Source: Pollutimonas sp963706785 (GTDB lineage Bacteria; Pseudomonadota; Gammaproteobacteria; Burkholderiales; Burkholderiaceae_B). From it: a DNA stretch of 64,000 nt. Location of the stretch: positions 310,001-374,000 of the forward strand of contig CAVPNJ010000004.1 of NCBI GenBank assembly GCA_963706785.1, given 5' to 3'. The notes beneath the pieces are model-generated. The model was not told where the DNA came from. It worked only from the letters and a program-made list of their open reading frames with translations, and made no database searches. The number at the start of each line of letters is the position of its first letter. Position 1 is the first letter of the stretch. The translations under genes and the position numbers were made by a program. Below are positions 62,176-64,000 of the stretch, piece by piece.

Positions 62176-64000
62176 ATGACTCTCTACATGGATATAGAAA
62201 CAACCCCTCCCCCCTCTCTTCCCTCCACCAAACAAGTGCTGGCGGCGTTGAAACCTGGGCTGCGACACGCACAGCCGATCCCCCCTGGATCGGGCGACGC
62301 GTGGATGCTTGCCGATTTGGCGCGCACGTCAAAACAAACAATTGTCGTCTTGTGTGCCGAGCCCTTGATTGCACAGCGTTTGGCCGAGGAAATACTATTG
62401 TTCGCACCGGAATTGCGGGTGCGCCAACTCCCTGACTGGGAGACCCTGCCCTACGATAGTTTCTCCCCGCACCAGGATTTGATTTCAGAACGACTGCGTA
62501 CATTGCATGCCCTGATGCATAAAAGCGTCGACATACTCACCGTACCTGTCACCACCGCCCTTTACCGCCTCGCCCCGCCAGAATTTCTTGCCGCTTATAC
62601 GTTCTCATTCAGGCAGGGGGACGCGCTAGACGAGGAAGGGTTGCGCCAACAGTTGACTCTGGCCAACTACAGCCACGTTACACAAGTCACCGCGCCAGGT
62701 GAGTTCTGCATACGCGGGGGCTTGATCGACCTATTCCCCATGGGATCGGTATTGCCATATCGGCTTGACCTGTTCGATAACGAAATCGAATCTATTCGCA
62801 GTTTCGATATCGATACTCAACGCAGCCTGTATCCAGTCAAAGAAGTACAGCTCTTGCCAGGGCGAGAGTTCCCCATGGATGAAGCGGCGCGAACTCAATT
62901 TCGCGCACGCTTTCGGGAAATGTTCGAAGGTGATCCATCTCGCGCGCTGCCCTACAAAGACATAGGCAGCGGCATTGCCTTTGCGGGCGTCGAATATTAC
63001 TTACCACTGTTCTTCACGCACACGGCAACACTGTTCGACTTCCTGCCCGAACACTCCTTCACAGCCACTCTGGGCGACATTAATCAAGCAGTACAACGTT
63101 TTGCCAGCGACACTCATAGCCGGTATCAGTTTCTCAAAAGCGATCGCGAACGCCCGGTTCTGCCGCCCGAACAGTTGTTCCTCAGCGAAGAGGACCTGTT
63201 TTCTTCATTAAAGACATTTGCGAGGCTTGCGCTGGTTAATGGCGGGGAGCATTCCGACTTTGCAGCGGCACCGGACGTCGCGATTACACGCCGCGCCGAC
63301 GATCCCGTGGCCAGCCTGCGCCGACTGCTGAACCGCGACAAGGGTCGTATAGCTCTGTGCGCCGACTCAGCCGGCCGGCGTGAAACACTGCTGCAGATGT
63401 TTGAAGAGTTCGGCATCAAGCCCGATTCCGCCGGTGAAACACTACAGGATTTCCTAGGCTCCGCGAGCCGGTTTTCATTGGTTATTGCGCCTCTGTCGAA
63501 TGGCTTCAGCGTTGTTAAGGAATCCCTTACGCTGCTGACGGAGAACGATCTATACCCGAGCCAGGTCCGTCCTACCCGTCGGGGCAAGCGAGCCCAGGAG
63601 CACGCCAGCGACGTCGAAGCCATGGTGCGCGACTTGTCCGAATTGCGCGAAGGCGATCCCGTCGTCCATGCGCAACACGGCATCGGACGCTACCGCGGCC
63701 TGATTGACATGGACCTGGGTGAAGGTCAGATGGAACTGCTGCATTTGGAATATGCCAACGGCAGTACTCTGTATGTGCCAGTAGCGCAATTGCACGTTAT
63801 CGCCCGCTATAGCGGATCGGACCCTGATCATGCGCCCTTGCATCAGTTGGGTTCCGGCCAATGGGACAAGGCCCGGCGCAAGGCTGCCAAGCAAGTGCGC
63901 GATGCCGCTGCCGAGCTGCTGGCCTTATATGCCCAGCGAGCGGCGCGAGAAGGATTCCGCTTCAAGCTTCCCCTAAGCGATTACCAAGCATTTGCCGAGG
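62176..64000 (+). CDS. mfd: Transcription-repair coupling factor Mfd (partial, N-terminal part)
   Basis: ATP-dependent translocase that removes stalled RNA polymerase and recruits UvrABC. About 608 residues are visible and the gene runs off the right edge. UvrB-binding-like domain 1 (LPDWETLPYDSFSPHQD ... GEFCIRGGLIDLFP) is followed by the RNA-polymerase-interacting CarD-like domain (GDPVVHAQHGIGRYRGL) and the start of the helicase part (PLSDYQAFAE). Two in-frame ATGs exist, 62176 and 62188. A TATAAT overlaps the first, so if that is the promoter the second ATG would be used. Neither has a Shine-Dalgarno. Confidence 0.95.
   Translation, partial: MTLYMDIETTPPPSLPSTKQVLAALKPGLRHAQPIPPGSGDAWMLADLARTSKQTIVVLCAEPLIAQRLAEEILLFAPELRVRQLPDWETLPYDSFSPHQDLISERLRTLHALMHKSVDILTVPVTTALYRLAPPEFLAAYTFSFRQGDALDEEGLRQQLTLANYSHVTQVTAPGEFCIRGGLIDLFPMGSVLPYRLDLFDNEIESIRSFDIDTQRSLYPVKEVQLLPGREFPMDEAARTQFRARFREMFEGDPSRALPYKDIGSGIAFAGVEYYLPLFFTHTATLFDFLPEHSFTATLGDINQAVQRFASDTHSRYQFLKSDRERPVLPPEQLFLSEEDLFSSLKTFARLALVNGGEHSDFAAAPDVAITRRADDPVASLRRLLNRDKGRIALCADSAGRRETLLQMFEEFGIKPDSAGETLQDFLGSASRFSLVIAPLSNGFSVVKESLTLLTENDLYPSQVRPTRRGKRAQEHASDVEAMVRDLSELREGDPVVHAQHGIGRYRGLIDMDLGEGQMELLHLEYANGSTLYVPVAQLHVIARYSGSDPDHAPLHQLGSGQWDKARRKAAKQVRDAAAELLALYAQRAAREGFRFKLPLSDYQAFAE

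Overview
The window reads as chromosomal DNA of a betaproteobacterium, most likely family Alcaligenaceae (Bordetella / Pusillimonas / Advenella-like). This rests on gene content and order: lepB-lepA-mucD-rseBA-rpoE next to fabF-acpP-fabGDH-plsX-rpmF-yceD with divergent yceF; smc-zipA-ligA; a tsaB-rimI fusion; an intracellular polyhydroxyalkanoate depolymerase; a solitary rnfB joined to nth; and several liv-type ABC transporter genes. GC content is moderate (by eye in the mid 50s percent). No tRNA, rRNA, CRISPR, insertion sequence, prophage or integron was seen. Genus cannot be settled from the sequence alone.

Layout. 1-6410 (minus): signal peptidase I (cut by the window edge), LepA, periplasmic protease MucD, anti-sigma factors RseB and RseA, sigma factor RpoE and a YgfX-like membrane protein. 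6472-12910 (minus): fatty-acid and phospholipid initiation cluster (FabF, AcpP, FabG, FabD, FabH, PlsX) with L32 and YceD. 13210-15409 (plus): YceF, a decayed methyltransferase pseudogene and a lipoprotein amidase. 15416-18787 (minus): MsrQ, frameshifted MsrP, a HAD phosphatase and RluC. 19272-22362 (plus): RNase E, broken inside an 18-bp repeat tract. 22558-27974 (minus): AccD, TrpA, TrpB, RelA. 28064-34215: flavodoxin-like protein, RidA, PncB, ferredoxin, ferredoxin reductase, PHA depolymerase, RnfB, Nth. 34314-44177: two convergent branched-chain amino-acid-type ABC transporters. 44491-46522 (plus): MsrB, YciB, BolA, PpiC. 46626-53304 (minus): LigA, ZipA, Smc. 53563-64000: LplT, uracil-DNA glycosylase, TsaB-RimI, OmpR/EnvZ, AhpC/AhpD, IspF, IspD and the start of Mfd.

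Most of the window is conserved housekeeping. Coherent units are the sigma-E envelope-stress circuit (RpoE/RseA/RseB/MucD), fatty-acid initiation, methionine sulfoxide repair (MsrPQ, MsrB), peroxide defence (AhpC/AhpD) and two HAAT transporters.

The most notable feature is the number of broken genes. One methyltransferase gene has a nonsense codon and four frameshifts, so it is a true pseudogene. Four otherwise healthy genes (msrP, rne, livH and the uracil-DNA glycosylase gene) carry one or two single-base indels each. They are either early pseudogenes or assembly errors, which the sequence alone cannot decide. I did not find a convincing undescribed system. The other points worth a second look are RNA hairpins between transporter genes, a terminator ending at the rnfB start codon, and an expanded loop in IspD.
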